Assembly: GCA_946885845.1 (NCBI GenBank)
Contig: CAMPHJ010000003.1
Location: 62,001-126,000, forward strand
DNA from: an uncultured Sphingobium sp.
GTDB lineage: Bacteria; Pseudomonadota; Alphaproteobacteria; Sphingomonadales; Sphingomonadaceae
Length of the DNA: 64,000 bases
Reading direction: 5' to 3'
The first letter of the stretch is position 1; each line of letters opens with the position of its first letter. The translations under genes were made by a program, and so were the position numbers. This document shows positions 33,200-42,172 of this stretch, piece by piece. The notes beneath the pieces are model-generated. The model did no database searches. It had not been told where the DNA came from and saw nothing but the letters and a program-made list of their open reading frames with translations.

Positions 33200-33219
33200 A
33201 CATAAACTTTTCTTTATGT
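33200..33219. promoter_or_regulatory. Perfect palindrome upstream of metK, candidate SAH/SAM-cycle operator
   Basis: ACATAAA and TTTATGT flank a 6-nt pyrimidine centre (CTTTTC), ending 33 nt before the metK ATG. The form CATAAA-N6-TTTATG resembles operators of ArsR-family regulators of the methionine/SAM cycle (SahR type). Without a T-tract or a longer stem it is not a terminator. The regulator assignment is inference. Confidence 0.55.
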
Positions 33220-33252
33220 CGCCTTTCACGCCAGCCTGCTAACGGGAGTCCC

Positions 33253-34458
33253 ATGCGCAGCAACTATCTTTTCACCTCGGAATCCGTTTCCGAAGGCCAC
33301 CCCGACAAGGTCGCGGACCAGATTTCCGACGCCATCGTCGACCTGTTCCTGTCCAAGGATCCCGAAGCACGCATCGCCTGCGAAACGCTGACCACGACAC
33401 AACTGGTCGTGCTGGCGGGCGAAATCCGCTGCAAGGGCGTCTTCGAAAATGGTGAATGGGCTCCGGGCGCCCAAGCGGAGATCGAGCGCACCGTTCGCGA
33501 AACGGTAAAGCGCATCGGCTATGAGCAGGAAGGTTTCCACTGGGAAACCCTGCGCTTCGAAAACAATCTCCACGCCCAGTCCGCACACATCGCCCAAGGC
33601 GTTGACGCCAGCGGCAACAAGGATGAAGGCGCGGGCGATCAAGGCATCATGTTCGGTTTCGCCTGTGACGAAACGCCAGACCTCATGCCCGCAACGCTGG
33701 ATTACAGCCACAAGATACTGGCCAAGATGGCGCATGACCGCCACTCCGGTCGCGCGCCCTTCCTTGAGCCTGACGCCAAGAGCCAGGTCACGCTGCGCTT
33801 CGAACATGGCAAGCCCGCCGCCGCGACGGCGATTGTCGTCTCGACCCAGCATGGCAAGGGCTATGACGAAGGCGACAGGGAATCCCAGCTCAAGGAATAT
33901 GTGAAGGGCGTCGTCGCAGAAGTCCTTCCAGCCGAACTGCTTTCCGCTGAAACCGTCTATCACATCAATCCCACGGGCAGCTTTGAAATCGGCGGGCCTG
34001 ACGGTGACGCGGGACTTACCGGTCGCAAGATCATCGTCGACACCTATGGCGGCGCTTCGCCCCATGGCGGCGGCGCCTTTTCAGGTAAGGACCCGACGAA
34101 GGTCGATCGTTCGGCCGCCTACATCACCCGCTACCTTGCGAAGAACATCGTCGCCGCAGGCCTCGCGCGTCGCTGCACGATCCAGCTTGCTTATGCGATT
34201 GGCGTCTCTGAACCTCTCTCGCTTTATGTCGATACGCACGGCACCGGCAGCGTCGATGATGCAAAGATCGAAGGAGCGATCAAATCGATCAAGGAACTAG
34301 GCGGCCTCACCCCGCGCGGCATCCGCACGCATCTAGGCCTCAACAAGCCCATCTATCGCCCCACGGCGGCTTATGGTCATTTCGGTCGCAAGGCTGAAGG
34401 CGACTTCTTCCCCTGGGAAAAGCTCGACCTCGTGGACCGGCTCAAGGCCGCCCTCTAA
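33253..34458 (+). CDS. metK: S-adenosylmethionine synthase MetK
   Basis: MetK makes SAM from methionine and ATP. The 401-residue enzyme begins with [26 protein letters not shown] (ATP and metal binding) and has [16 protein letters not shown], then [44 protein letters not shown], the classical P-loop and active-site blocks. It is slightly longer than the E. coli protein, as is usual in alphaproteobacteria. GGGAG precedes the ATG. It has its own operator palindrome upstream and a terminator downstream, so it is probably regulated apart from lnt. Confidence 0.98.
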   Translation: MRSNYLFTSESVSEGHPDKVADQISDAIVDLFLSKDPEARIACETLTTTQLVVLAGEIRCKGVFENGEWAPGAQAEIERTVRETVKRIGYEQEGFHWETLRFENNLHAQSAHIAQGVDASGNKDEGAGDQGIMFGFACDETPDLMPATLDYSHKILAKMAHDRHSGRAPFLEPDAKSQVTLRFEHGKPAAATAIVVSTQHGKGYDEGDRESQLKEYVKGVVAEVLPAELLSAETVYHINPTGSFEIGGPDGDAGLTGRKIIVDTYGGASPHGGGAFSGKDPTKVDRSAAYITRYLAKNIVAAGLARRCTIQLAYAIGVSEPLSLYVDTHGTGSVDDAKIEGAIKSIKELGGLTPRGIRTHLGLNKPIYRPTAAYGHFGRKAEGDFFPWEKLDLVDRLKAAL

Positions 34459-34478
34459 AAGCTTCAGAATCATCGAAT

Positions 34479-34516
34479 ACGGCGCGCGGAGGGTTACGCC
34501 CTTGCGCGCCGTTTTC
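34479..34516 (+). terminator. Terminator of metK
   Basis: ACGGCGCGC (34479-34487) pairs with GCGCGCCGT (34504-34512), followed by TTTTC, 20 nt after the metK stop. Confidence 0.85.
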
Positions 34517-34588
34517 ATCCATCCAGCGTCCTGCATGGGTCGGCGACTCGTTTGACCCGCCGCTGAAAGCGGTGCAGGTGCCGCAACC

Positions 34589-35485
34589 ATGACTGCCTCC
34601 CCCCGCTCCCGCATCTACCTGATGCTGCTGCTCGTCATGCTGCTCTGGGCGGGCAATGCGCTGATCGCGCGCGCCATTCGGGCTGACATTCCGCCCTTCA
34701 CTCTCGCCTTCCTCCGCTGGCTCGGAGCGGCGCTGCTGCTGCTGCCCTTTTCCGCTCGGGGAATCCTGACGGAATGGCCAGTCGTGCGCCGACACTGGCC
34801 AATGCTGATCCTGCTCGCGATATTCGGCGTCGGCTGCTTCAACGCCCTTCTTTATTCAGGCCTGCGCAGCAGCAGCGCGACAAACGCCCTGCTGATCCAG
34901 GCAGCGATCCCGGCGCTGGTCCTGGGATGCAATTTCCTTTTCTTCCGCACCCGTGCCCTGCCCCTCCAAATCGTCGGCGTGCTGGTCGCCGCGCTGGGAG
35001 CGATGCTCATCATCTTCCGCGCCGACCTTCGCGCCCTGGCGACGCTCAGCTTCGGCCAGGGCGATGCGCTGATCCTGCTCGGCGTCCTGTGCTGGTCGAT
35101 CTACACATCCTTGTTGCGCAAACGCCCACCGCTCACCGCCACAACATTCCTGACGCTCAGTTTCCTGGTCGGCGTGCTGATCATGGCTCCGCTTGCGGCG
35201 AGCGAATGGCCGGTACATCCGGTGCGCTGGACGCCTGCCGTCGCAGGGGGAATCGTCTATGTCGCCATCTTCCCGTCGATAATCGCTTATTTTCTCTACA
35301 ATCATGCGGTGGCCCAGATTGGCGCGGCTCAGGCAGGGCAAGTCATCAGTCTCCAGCCTCTGCTCGGCGCCCTTTTGGCCGCTTTATTGTTGGGCGAGCC
35401 ACTGCACAGCTATCATTTCGCTGGCATGGCGCTGATCCTGCTGGGGATAGCCGCGGCATCGCGCAGCAACCACACCGCGCAATAG
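34589..35485 (+). CDS. EamA-family (drug/metabolite) transporter
   Basis: The 298-residue protein has ten hydrophobic segments in two EamA repeats. The first opens with LMLLLVMLLWAGNALIARAI and ends near PLQIVGVLVAALGAMLI; the second covers LILLGVLCWSIYTSLLRKRPP and AGQVISLQPLLGALLAALLLGEPLHSYHFAGMALILLGIAAA. Such proteins export amino acids, nucleosides or drugs. Substrate cannot be told from sequence. It stands alone downstream of the metK terminator and 42 nt before trmB. Confidence 0.88.
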   Translation: MTASPRSRIYLMLLLVMLLWAGNALIARAIRADIPPFTLAFLRWLGAALLLLPFSARGILTEWPVVRRHWPMLILLAIFGVGCFNALLYSGLRSSSATNALLIQAAIPALVLGCNFLFFRTRALPLQIVGVLVAALGAMLIIFRADLRALATLSFGQGDALILLGVLCWSIYTSLLRKRPPLTATTFLTLSFLVGVLIMAPLAASEWPVHPVRWTPAVAGGIVYVAIFPSIIAYFLYNHAVAQIGAAQAGQVISLQPLLGALLAALLLGEPLHSYHFAGMALILLGIAAASRSNHTAQ

Positions 35486-35527
35486 CCCGCTTGCTCACTT
35501 GGCCCGCCGCCGCTATCGGCGCGTGCC

Positions 35528-36223
35528 ATGACAGCGCATAAATCCGGCGATCCAACGACGCTCAACCGTCTTTACGGCCGCCAGTCGAGCCATAAGCTGC
35601 GAGCAGGCCAGCAGGAACTGGTCGAAACGCTCCTGCCCGCCCTTTCCGTCCCGGAAGAAGGCGAACTGAGCGCCGCCAGCCTGTTCGGCTACGACCGCCC
35701 CTTGCACTTTGAAATCGGCTTCGGCGGCGGGGAACATCTCGCCTATCGCGCCGACTTGCTCCCCGACCATGGCTTTATCGGCTGCGAGCCCTTTCTCAAC
35801 GGCGTCGTCACGGCGCTGGCCCATATCCGGGACAAAGCGCTGGGCAATGTCCGCCTTCACATGGGCGACGCGCTTTCCGTACTTAGCCGCATACCGGACG
35901 GCAGCCTCAGCTTCGTCTACCTCCTCCATCCCGACCCCTGGCCCAAGGCCCGCCATGCCAAGCGCCGCATGATGAACCCCGGCCCCGTCGCGATGATCGC
36001 GCGAAAGCTCAAGCCTGGCGGGGAGTTCCGTTTCGGAACAGATCACCCTGTCTATCTGCGCTGGGCCCTGATGGTGATGAACGGGCACCCCGACTTCGAA
36101 TGGCTGGCGCAGGAGCCAAAGGATTTCCTGGTCCGTCCCGGCGGCTGGCCTGAAACCCGCTATGAGGCCAAAGCCCGCCGCTTGGGCCATGAAGTGTGGT
36201 ATTTCCGCTACCGGCGGCGCTGA
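35528..36223 (+). CDS. trmB: tRNA (guanine(46)-N7)-methyltransferase TrmB
   Basis: TrmB methylates G46 in the variable loop of tRNAs using SAM. The 231-residue protein has RLYGRQSSHKLRAGQQELVETLLP at the N-terminus, the SAM-binding FEIGFGGGEHLAYRA, GCEPFLNGVVTAL, and the family signature SFVYLLHPDPWPKARHAKRRMMNPGP, followed by GGEFRFGTDHPVYLRWAL. Its place near metK, the SAM supplier, is common in alphaproteobacteria. A candidate stress promoter for the next gene starts at its stop codon. Confidence 0.95.
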   Translation: MTAHKSGDPTTLNRLYGRQSSHKLRAGQQELVETLLPALSVPEEGELSAASLFGYDRPLHFEIGFGGGEHLAYRADLLPDHGFIGCEPFLNGVVTALAHIRDKALGNVRLHMGDALSVLSRIPDGSLSFVYLLHPDPWPKARHAKRRMMNPGPVAMIARKLKPGGEFRFGTDHPVYLRWALMVMNGHPDFEWLAQEPKDFLVRPGGWPETRYEAKARRLGHEVWYFRYRRR

Positions 36224-36246
36224 ACCCCCAAGGGCTGTGGCACGTT
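36221..36246 (+). promoter_or_regulatory. Candidate EcfG (general stress) promoter of the SDR gene
   Basis: TGAAC (36221-36225), a 17-nt spacer, CGTT (36243-36246). This fits the alphaproteobacterial EcfG consensus GGAAC-N16/17-CGTT with one mismatch in the -35. The predicted start leaves a leader of about 20 nt before the ATG at 36271, whose ribosome site is AAGGAGA. Confidence 0.45.
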
Positions 36247-36270
36247 GGACGGGGTGAAGGAGACTGACCC

Positions 36271-37125
36271 ATGTCCGACAATCACGAAGAAATGATCCGG
36301 GAAGACGGCCTGCCCGGCCACGAAAGCAAGCTGGAACCCAAGCCCGAATGGGAACCCCGCTATCCCGGCTCTGGCCGTCTTCAGGGTAAGGTCGCGTTGA
36401 TCACCGGCGCGGACAGCGGGATCGGTCGCGCCGTGGCCGCCCTCTATGCGCGCGAAGGGGCCGACGTCGCGATCCTCTATCTGTGCGAACATGACGACGC
36501 CAAAATGACTGCCCATATCGTTGAAGCCGAAGGCGGTGAGGCGCTCACCATCGCAGGGGACATTGGCGAAAAATCATTTTGCGATGACGCCGTCACTCAG
36601 GTCATCGAACATTTTGGTCGCCTTGACATATTGGTCAACAATGCCGGCGAACAGCATCCTGATCAGGACATTACGAACATTACGGAGGAACAGCTCCGCC
36701 GCACCTTCCAGACCAATATCTTCGGCATGTTCTTCCTGACGCAGGCCGCTCGCCCACATCTCAAAAAAGGCGCGGCAATAGTGAACTGCACCAGTGTCAC
36801 CATGTATCAAGGTTCAGCGGAACTGCTTGATTATTCCAGTACGAAGGGAGCGATCACCGCCTTTACCCGCAGCCTGTCCGAAAATCTGGTCAAGGATGGC
36901 GTACGTGTCAACGCTGTCGCTCCTGGGCCGATCTGGACCCCACTCAATCCCAGCGGCGGCGCGACAAAGGAAAAGCTGGAACATTTCGGCGAATCCACGC
37001 CCATGGGCCGCCCCGGCCAACCCAACGAAGTCGCCCCTGCCTTCCTCTTCCTCGCTTGCGATGACAGCAGCTACATGTCGGGCCAGGTGCTCCACCCCAA
37101 TGGCGGCATTATCGTGAACGGATGA
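36271..37125 (+). CDS. SDR-family oxidoreductase, general-stress-protein type
   Basis: The 284-residue protein is a classical short-chain dehydrogenase with a 35-residue N-terminal extension (EDGLPGHESKLEPKPEWEPRYPGSGRLQGKVALITG) shared with Bacillus general stress protein 39/YhdF-type enzymes. It has the cofactor motif TGADSGIG, NNAGEQHP, and the catalytic Ser/Tyr/Lys in NCTSVTMYQGSAELLDYSSTKGA. The substrate is uncertain (sugars or small carbonyls). The EcfG-like promoter upstream supports a stress role. Confidence 0.9.
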   Translation: MSDNHEEMIREDGLPGHESKLEPKPEWEPRYPGSGRLQGKVALITGADSGIGRAVAALYAREGADVAILYLCEHDDAKMTAHIVEAEGGEALTIAGDIGEKSFCDDAVTQVIEHFGRLDILVNNAGEQHPDQDITNITEEQLRRTFQTNIFGMFFLTQAARPHLKKGAAIVNCTSVTMYQGSAELLDYSSTKGAITAFTRSLSENLVKDGVRVNAVAPGPIWTPLNPSGGATKEKLEHFGESTPMGRPGQPNEVAPAFLFLACDDSSYMSGQVLHPNGGIIVNG

Positions 37126-37160
37126 GACTTCGCGCTAGCAAGGGTCAGGACCCGCACAAA

Positions 37161-37200
37161 TGAAAAGGGCCGGCGGGCATGTGCCCCCGGCCCCTTCATT
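37161..37200. terminator. Bidirectional terminator between SDR gene and ndk
   Basis: AATGAA-A-AGGGCCGG-CGGGCA and TGCCCC-CGGCCC-CTTCATT form a long stem with one bulged base, A-rich on one flank and T-rich on the other, serving both converging genes. Confidence 0.85.
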
Positions 37201-37217
37201 GACCTTGCCAGCAAGGT

Positions 37218-37640
37218 TCAGCCGACGATTTCTTCCGCCTTGAAGAAATAGGCGATTTCGATGGCGGCGTTTTCTTCGCTGTCCGAACCATGGACCGAAT
37301 TGGCTTCGATCGATTCGGCGTAATCCTTGCGGATCGTGCCTTCATCAGCGTTTGCGGGGTTGGTGGCGCCCATGATGTCGCGATTGCGCTTCACGGCGTC
37401 TTCACCTTCCAGAACCTGCACGACCACGGGGCCCGAGATCATGAAGGCGACCAGATCCGCGAAGAAGGGGCGTTCCTTGTGGACGGCATAGAAGCCTTCA
37501 GCCTGTTCGCGGCTCATGCGGATGCGCTTGGACGCGACGACCCGCAGGCCCGCTTCCTCAAGCTTCTTGGTCACGGCGCCCGTCAGGTTGCGACGAGTCG
37601 CGTCGGGCTTGATGATCGAAAAAGTGCGGGTGACGGCCAT
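37218..37640 (-). CDS. ndk: Nucleoside diphosphate kinase Ndk
   Basis: Ndk balances nucleoside triphosphates through a phosphohistidine. The 140-residue product has [18 protein letters not shown], the loop [34 protein letters not shown] and the active-site His in [22 protein letters not shown]. The ATG at 37640 is the conserved start ([13 protein letters not shown]). It is the most downstream gene of the pepA-holC-ndk series on this strand. Confidence 0.97.
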   Translation of the reverse strand: MAVTRTFSIIKPDATRRNLTGAVTKKLEEAGLRVVASKRIRMSREQAEGFYAVHKERPFFADLVAFMISGPVVVQVLEGEDAVKRNRDIMGATNPANADEGTIRKDYAESIEANSVHGSDSEENAAIEIAYFFKAEEIVG

Positions 37641-37733
37641 GAGGCTCAAAAGCTCCGAATATCTGGGAAAGGATGGCGCGCCCTTTAGACCGGCCTGTCC
37701 GCCGCCGCAAGGGGCGTTATCCCCTCGAATGCT

Positions 37734-38171
37734 TCATGGGCCTTGCACCCATTTGCGCCCTTCCTGTCGCCAGAAGCGGGGCGTGACCCCTGCCCGCTTC
37801 CCCAAGGCGCGCCAGCTTTCCCGCGCGCCATCAATCGTGATCGCATCGAAAAAATAGAAAGCGCGTTCGAAACCCAGCGCTTCGTCGCGCCACAGGCCGT
37901 CGGCGATCGCGACATGACGCGCACCGTTGGCGGCAGCGCAATTCTGAGACAGCAGCACAGGCTGGGCCGATTCGTTGCCCTGTCCCGCCCGGCCATGCGC
38001 CAGGAAGCTTTCGGGCGGCCCCGCCCACAGGCCTGCGGAGATGCGGCCAAGCTGCGTCTCATCCGCCGCCACGACCAACAACCGCTCCCCCAGCCCCAAT
38101 ATACGCGCCGCGATGGCGGGTAGCACCTGGTCCACCGGATCGTGGTTCAACTGGTAGAAATCGACCTGCAT
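37734..38171 (-). CDS. holC: DNA polymerase III subunit chi HolC
   Basis: The chi subunit links the clamp loader to single-strand binding protein. The 145-residue protein has the N-terminal QVDFYQLNHDPVDQVLPAIAARIL, then LLVVAADETQLGRISAGLWAGPPESFLAHG and the C-terminal RFWRQEGRKWVQGP tail. It is placed 3 nt after pepA's stop, a conserved pair in alphaproteobacteria, so translation is probably coupled. Confidence 0.92.
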   Translation of the reverse strand: MQVDFYQLNHDPVDQVLPAIAARILGLGERLLVVAADETQLGRISAGLWAGPPESFLAHGRAGQGNESAQPVLLSQNCAAANGARHVAIADGLWRDEALGFERAFYFFDAITIDGARESWRALGKRAGVTPRFWRQEGRKWVQGP

Positions 38172-38174
38172 AGC

Positions 38175-39620
38175 CTATTTCTCGAACTTGTCGGCCACCA
38201 GCCTGTCGATCAGACGCACGCCATAGCCTGTCGCGCCCTTGTCCCATGTTGCGCCCGGCTTGTCGGCCCAAACCATCCCGGCGATATCAAGATGCGCCCA
38301 TTTGACGCCATCATCGACGAAGCGCTTGATGAACTGTGCCGCCGTGATCGATCCGGCGTAACGCGCGCCCATATTCTTCATGTCGGCAATGGGGCTGTCG
38401 ATCAGCTTGTTATAGGCGTCGGACAACGGAAAGCGCCACAGCTGATCGCCTGCAGCCTTGCCAGCGGCGATCAGATCGTCGGCCAATTCGTCGTCGTTGG
38501 AAAAGATGCCCGCATATTGATCGCCCAGCGCCACGATCATCGCGCCCGTCAGCGTCGCCAGATCGATAACGATCTCAGGCGCATAGGTTTTTTGCGCCCA
38601 GGTGATCACGTCGCAAAGCACCAGACGGCCTTCGGCGTCGGTGTTGATGATCTCGATCGTCTGGCCCGACATGGATGTGACGATATCGCCCGGCCGCTGC
38701 GCGTTGCCATCGGGCATATTTTCCACCAGGCCGCAAATGCCGACCACGCGGGCCTTTGCCTTGCGTCCAGCCAGCGCCTTCATCGCGCCTGCGACCGCGC
38801 CAGCGCCGCCCATGTCCCATTTCATGTCTTCCATGCCCGCGCCGGGCTTCAGGGAGATGCCGCCAGTGTCGAATGTGACGCCCTTGCCGACAAAGACCAG
38901 CGGCTTGTCCGCAGCGCCGCTAGTGCCGTCCCATTCCATGGCGATCAGGCGCGGTTCACGCACCGACCCCTGCGCAACGCCCAACAGGGCGCCCATGCCC
39001 AGATCGGCCATCGCCGCCTTGTCGAGGACAGTGATCTTGACGCCCATCTGCTCCAGATGGCGACAACGTTCTACGAAGCTTTCAGGATAAAGGATGTTCG
39101 CTGGTTCAGCGACCAGTTCCCGCGTGAAGGCGACGCCATCGGCCACCGCCGACCACCGCTCCCACGCCGCCGCACCGTCCGTGCCGACCAACGTCAGCTT
39201 GGTCAGCGTCGGCTTGGCTTTCTCGCTCTGCCGCGTGCGATAGGTGTCGATCCGCCAGCTGCGCAGCAATGCCGCAAAGGCCAGGCTGGCCGCATTCTCG
39301 CCGCTCACACCGCCCGGGAATTCGACTGCCGCATGCGAAGCGCCGCTGGTCAGCAGCCGTGCTGCGAGCGCGCCGCCCGCCTTCTCATAATCATTGTCGC
39401 TGCCGCCCCCGATGCCCAGCAGCACGATCCGCACCACCTTGCCGCTTTCGTCCGCGAAACTTTCAAAGCTCGATCCCGCCTCGCCCGTGAAACGCGCTGC
39501 CGATGCGCCTGCCGCCAAGGTAGCGGCCGCATCGATGGGCAAGCCGTCAAGCCGCCCCTTGGCCACCGCCAGAACCAGAGTGTCGGCGTCGGGACGTAAC
39601 GGGCTGAACGCGATTTCCAT
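38175..39620 (-). CDS. pepA: Leucyl aminopeptidase PepA
   Basis: This cytosolic M17 metallopeptidase removes N-terminal residues and can bind DNA in some bacteria. The 481-residue product has the metal and active-site blocks FVGKGVTFDTGGISLKPGAGMEDMKWDMGGAGAVAGAMKAL and the classical NTDAEGRLVLCDVITWAQ. The ATG at 39620 is preferred, with AAGGAT just upstream, over the TTG at 39623. It heads the pepA-holC unit and diverges from lptD across a 192-nt gap. Confidence 0.96.
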   Translation of the reverse strand: MEIAFSPLRPDADTLVLAVAKGRLDGLPIDAAATLAAGASAARFTGEAGSSFESFADESGKVVRIVLLGIGGGSDNDYEKAGGALAARLLTSGASHAAVEFPGGVSGENAASLAFAALLRSWRIDTYRTRQSEKAKPTLTKLTLVGTDGAAAWERWSAVADGVAFTRELVAEPANILYPESFVERCRHLEQMGVKITVLDKAAMADLGMGALLGVAQGSVREPRLIAMEWDGTSGAADKPLVFVGKGVTFDTGGISLKPGAGMEDMKWDMGGAGAVAGAMKALAGRKAKARVVGICGLVENMPDGNAQRPGDIVTSMSGQTIEIINTDAEGRLVLCDVITWAQKTYAPEIVIDLATLTGAMIVALGDQYAGIFSNDDELADDLIAAGKAAGDQLWRFPLSDAYNKLIDSPIADMKNMGARYAGSITAAQFIKRFVDDGVKWAHLDIAGMVWADKPGATWDKGATGYGVRLIDRLVADKFEK

Positions 39621-39812
39621 CAAGGATCCTTACTATTCTATCTTGTCTGTCGGTCGGGATGCGCAATCCTGTAACCGTCAGATAATGTCGCTTGCCCCGT
39701 CTGGCAAAGCCGTTCGCCCGATTTCCTGTAAAAGAAGGATGACGAAATATTGCGGCTTGGGCAAAGCAATGCGATAGGCGGGCAACGAAGCGCCCCTGAG
39801 AGGCCCGACCCT

Positions 39813-42083
39813 TTGCACAATTTCTCCTTTCTCCGACGTTCCCGGCATATGCTGACCGCAGGCGCGGCTTTGGCGTGCATCGCCTTGTCGCAGCACGGCT
39901 CCGCCCAGGAACTGAACACGCCACCCGCGCCAGTCAGCGCGCCCGACGCGCCCGTCCCGCAGAGCGAGGACCAGATCGGCTTCGCCGCCGACCGGCTGGA
40001 ATATGACAGTAACAGCGAAGTCGTGACCGCCAGCGGCAATGTGCAGCTGCTTCGGGAAGGCAGCCGGCTGCGCGCCGATACGGTCGTCTGGAACCGCACC
40101 ACCGGCGCGGTCGAGGCGAAGGGCAATGTTTCAGTCACCGATCCGGAAGGCAACATCGCCTATGGCGACCGGTTCGAAGTGACGGACACGCTGAAAGATG
40201 GCGTGGTCGACAACATGCTGCTGGTGCTCGAATCCGGAGGGCGGCTGGCTGCGGCTTCGGGTAAGCGGGTGAACGGCGTCTACACCCTGCACAAGGCCGC
40301 CTATACCGGTTGCGCGGTAGAGGATTCCGAAGGCTGTCCCAAGGAACCGACCTGGCAGATCAAGGCAGTGACGGTCGTCTACGACCCTGTGGAAGCGCGA
40401 GTCAGATACAGCAACGCCAGCGTAGAGATATTCGGCCTGCCGCTAATTCCCCTGCCGGGCTTTTCGCATCCGGTTGGGGGCGGGGGAGGAAACGGGCTAC
40501 TGGTGCCCAATATCCGTTATGACCGCACGAACGGCGTGGAAGTCGCCCTTCCCTATTATCTGAAACTCGCGCCCAACCGCGACTTGACCATAACTCCGCA
40601 TATCTATTCGGAGACGCTGCCCATGCTGGAGGCGAATTTCCGCCACCGTTGGGACCGGGGCGCCTACCAGATCACCGGCTACGCCACGCATGGCAGCCGC
40701 CAGGACGCCAGCAGCTCTCTGCCCAACGCCACGGTGTCGGACGCGTCGCAGAAGGATTTTCGCGGCTATCTCGATGCCAGCGGTGGGATGCAGCTGACGC
40801 CCGAATGGAGCATCAACGGGTCGATCCGGGCCGTCAGCGACCGCACTTTCCTGCGCCGCTACGACATCAATCGCGACGACCGGCTGCGTTCAACCCTTGG
40901 CGTTCAGCGCATTGGCGAAAACAGCTATTTCTCAGTCGCGGGATGGGCCGTCCAAACTCTGCGTTTGGGCGACTCCCAGGGGCAGACTCCGATCGCCCTG
41001 CCCGTCATCGATTACCGGTTGCGCATGACTGATCCGCTGCTGGGCGGTCGCATCCAGCTACAGGCGAACAGCCTCGCGATCACTCGCACCCATGGGCAGG
41101 ATACGCAACGCGCGTTCGGGGCGTTCGAATGGAACCTGCGCCAATTGACCGGCATGGGCCAGGAAGTCACCTTCACCACCTATCTGCGCGGCGATATCTA
41201 TCACAGCAGCGACACTCTTCTGAACGATGTCGCGCGTTACGCGGGCGATCCCGGCTGGCAGGCGCGCGGCATCGCGGCGGCGGCTGTAGATGTGCGCTGG
41301 TCCTTCATGGGGGAAGCCTTTGGCGGGGTGCAACGCATCGCGCCACGCATGCAGATCGTCGCCGCTCCCCGAATCGCCAACCTGTCTGTCCCCAACGAAG
41401 ACGCGCGCGCCATCGATCTGGAGGACAGCAACCTCTTCGCGCTCAATCGCTTCGCCGGCTACGACCGGTTCGAAGATTCGACCCGGATCACCTATGGTCT
41501 GGAATATAGCCTGTCGCTGCCGGACTTCTCGCTCGAAAGCATCGTGGGCCAAAGCTATCGGCTGAACAATCGCGAAAGCATCCTGCCCGATGGCACGGGC
41601 CTGTCCGATCGCATGTCCGATGTCGTTGGCCGCACGACGGTCCGCTACAAGGATTTCGTCAGCCTCATTCACCGCTTTCGCCTGGATAAGGACGGACTTT
41701 CGGTACGTCGCAATGAAATCAACGCCACCGTTGGCAGCCGCAGGACCTATGCGCTGGTCGGCTATCTCCGCCTCAACCGCAACGCCGCTGCGGGGCTGGA
41801 AGATTTGCAGGACCGTGAAGAATTGCGCTTGGGCGGTCGTGTTCAGTTCGCGCGCTTCTGGTCGCTTTATGGATCGACCGTCATCGACCTGACCGATGCC
41901 AGGGAAGATCCGTTGAGCGTTGCGGACGGATATGAGCCGGTCCGCCATCGGCTGGGCATCACCTATGAAGATGACTGCCTGACGCTGGGGCTGACCTGGC
42001 GGCGCGACTATCTGGCGGCTGGCGACGCGCGAAAGGGCAACAGTTTCCAACTACGGCTGGCTTTTCGGAATATCGGTATATAA
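39813..42083 (+). CDS. lptD: LPS-assembly protein LptD
   Basis: LptD forms the outer-membrane barrel that inserts lipopolysaccharide. The 756-residue precursor has a signal peptide ending QHGSAQE, an N-terminal LptA/OstA-like jellyroll (about 45-165, IGFAADRLEYDSNSEVVTASGNVQLLREGSRLRADTVVWNR), and a long C-terminal beta-barrel with many aromatic-ended strands. The start is uncertain. The TTG at 39813 has GAGAGG 8 nt upstream and gives a basic n-region; the ATG at 39849 has no ribosome site and would give a poor signal peptide. It leads the lptD-surA-pdxA-rsmA unit. Confidence 0.93.
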   Translation: MHNFSFLRRSRHMLTAGAALACIALSQHGSAQELNTPPAPVSAPDAPVPQSEDQIGFAADRLEYDSNSEVVTASGNVQLLREGSRLRADTVVWNRTTGAVEAKGNVSVTDPEGNIAYGDRFEVTDTLKDGVVDNMLLVLESGGRLAAASGKRVNGVYTLHKAAYTGCAVEDSEGCPKEPTWQIKAVTVVYDPVEARVRYSNASVEIFGLPLIPLPGFSHPVGGGGGNGLLVPNIRYDRTNGVEVALPYYLKLAPNRDLTITPHIYSETLPMLEANFRHRWDRGAYQITGYATHGSRQDASSSLPNATVSDASQKDFRGYLDASGGMQLTPEWSINGSIRAVSDRTFLRRYDINRDDRLRSTLGVQRIGENSYFSVAGWAVQTLRLGDSQGQTPIALPVIDYRLRMTDPLLGGRIQLQANSLAITRTHGQDTQRAFGAFEWNLRQLTGMGQEVTFTTYLRGDIYHSSDTLLNDVARYAGDPGWQARGIAAAAVDVRWSFMGEAFGGVQRIAPRMQIVAAPRIANLSVPNEDARAIDLEDSNLFALNRFAGYDRFEDSTRITYGLEYSLSLPDFSLESIVGQSYRLNNRESILPDGTGLSDRMSDVVGRTTVRYKDFVSLIHRFRLDKDGLSVRRNEINATVGSRRTYALVGYLRLNRNAAAGLEDLQDREELRLGGRVQFARFWSLYGSTVIDLTDAREDPLSVADGYEPVRHRLGITYEDDCLTLGLTWRRDYLAAGDARKGNSFQLRLAFRNIGI

Positions 42084-42172
42084 GGATCACCGTTCCCGCC
42101 CTTCCTGCTCAGGACCGGTTAAGGCGGACCGGCGCATCACGCGCCGGACCGTATTGGAGAGTTTTGTCGACG

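Noticed and set aside
33195..33252. SAM riboswitch upstream of metK
   Set aside because: The leader is only 58 nt and holds a simple palindrome without the pairing elements or pseudoknot of known SAM riboswitch classes. A protein operator explains it better.
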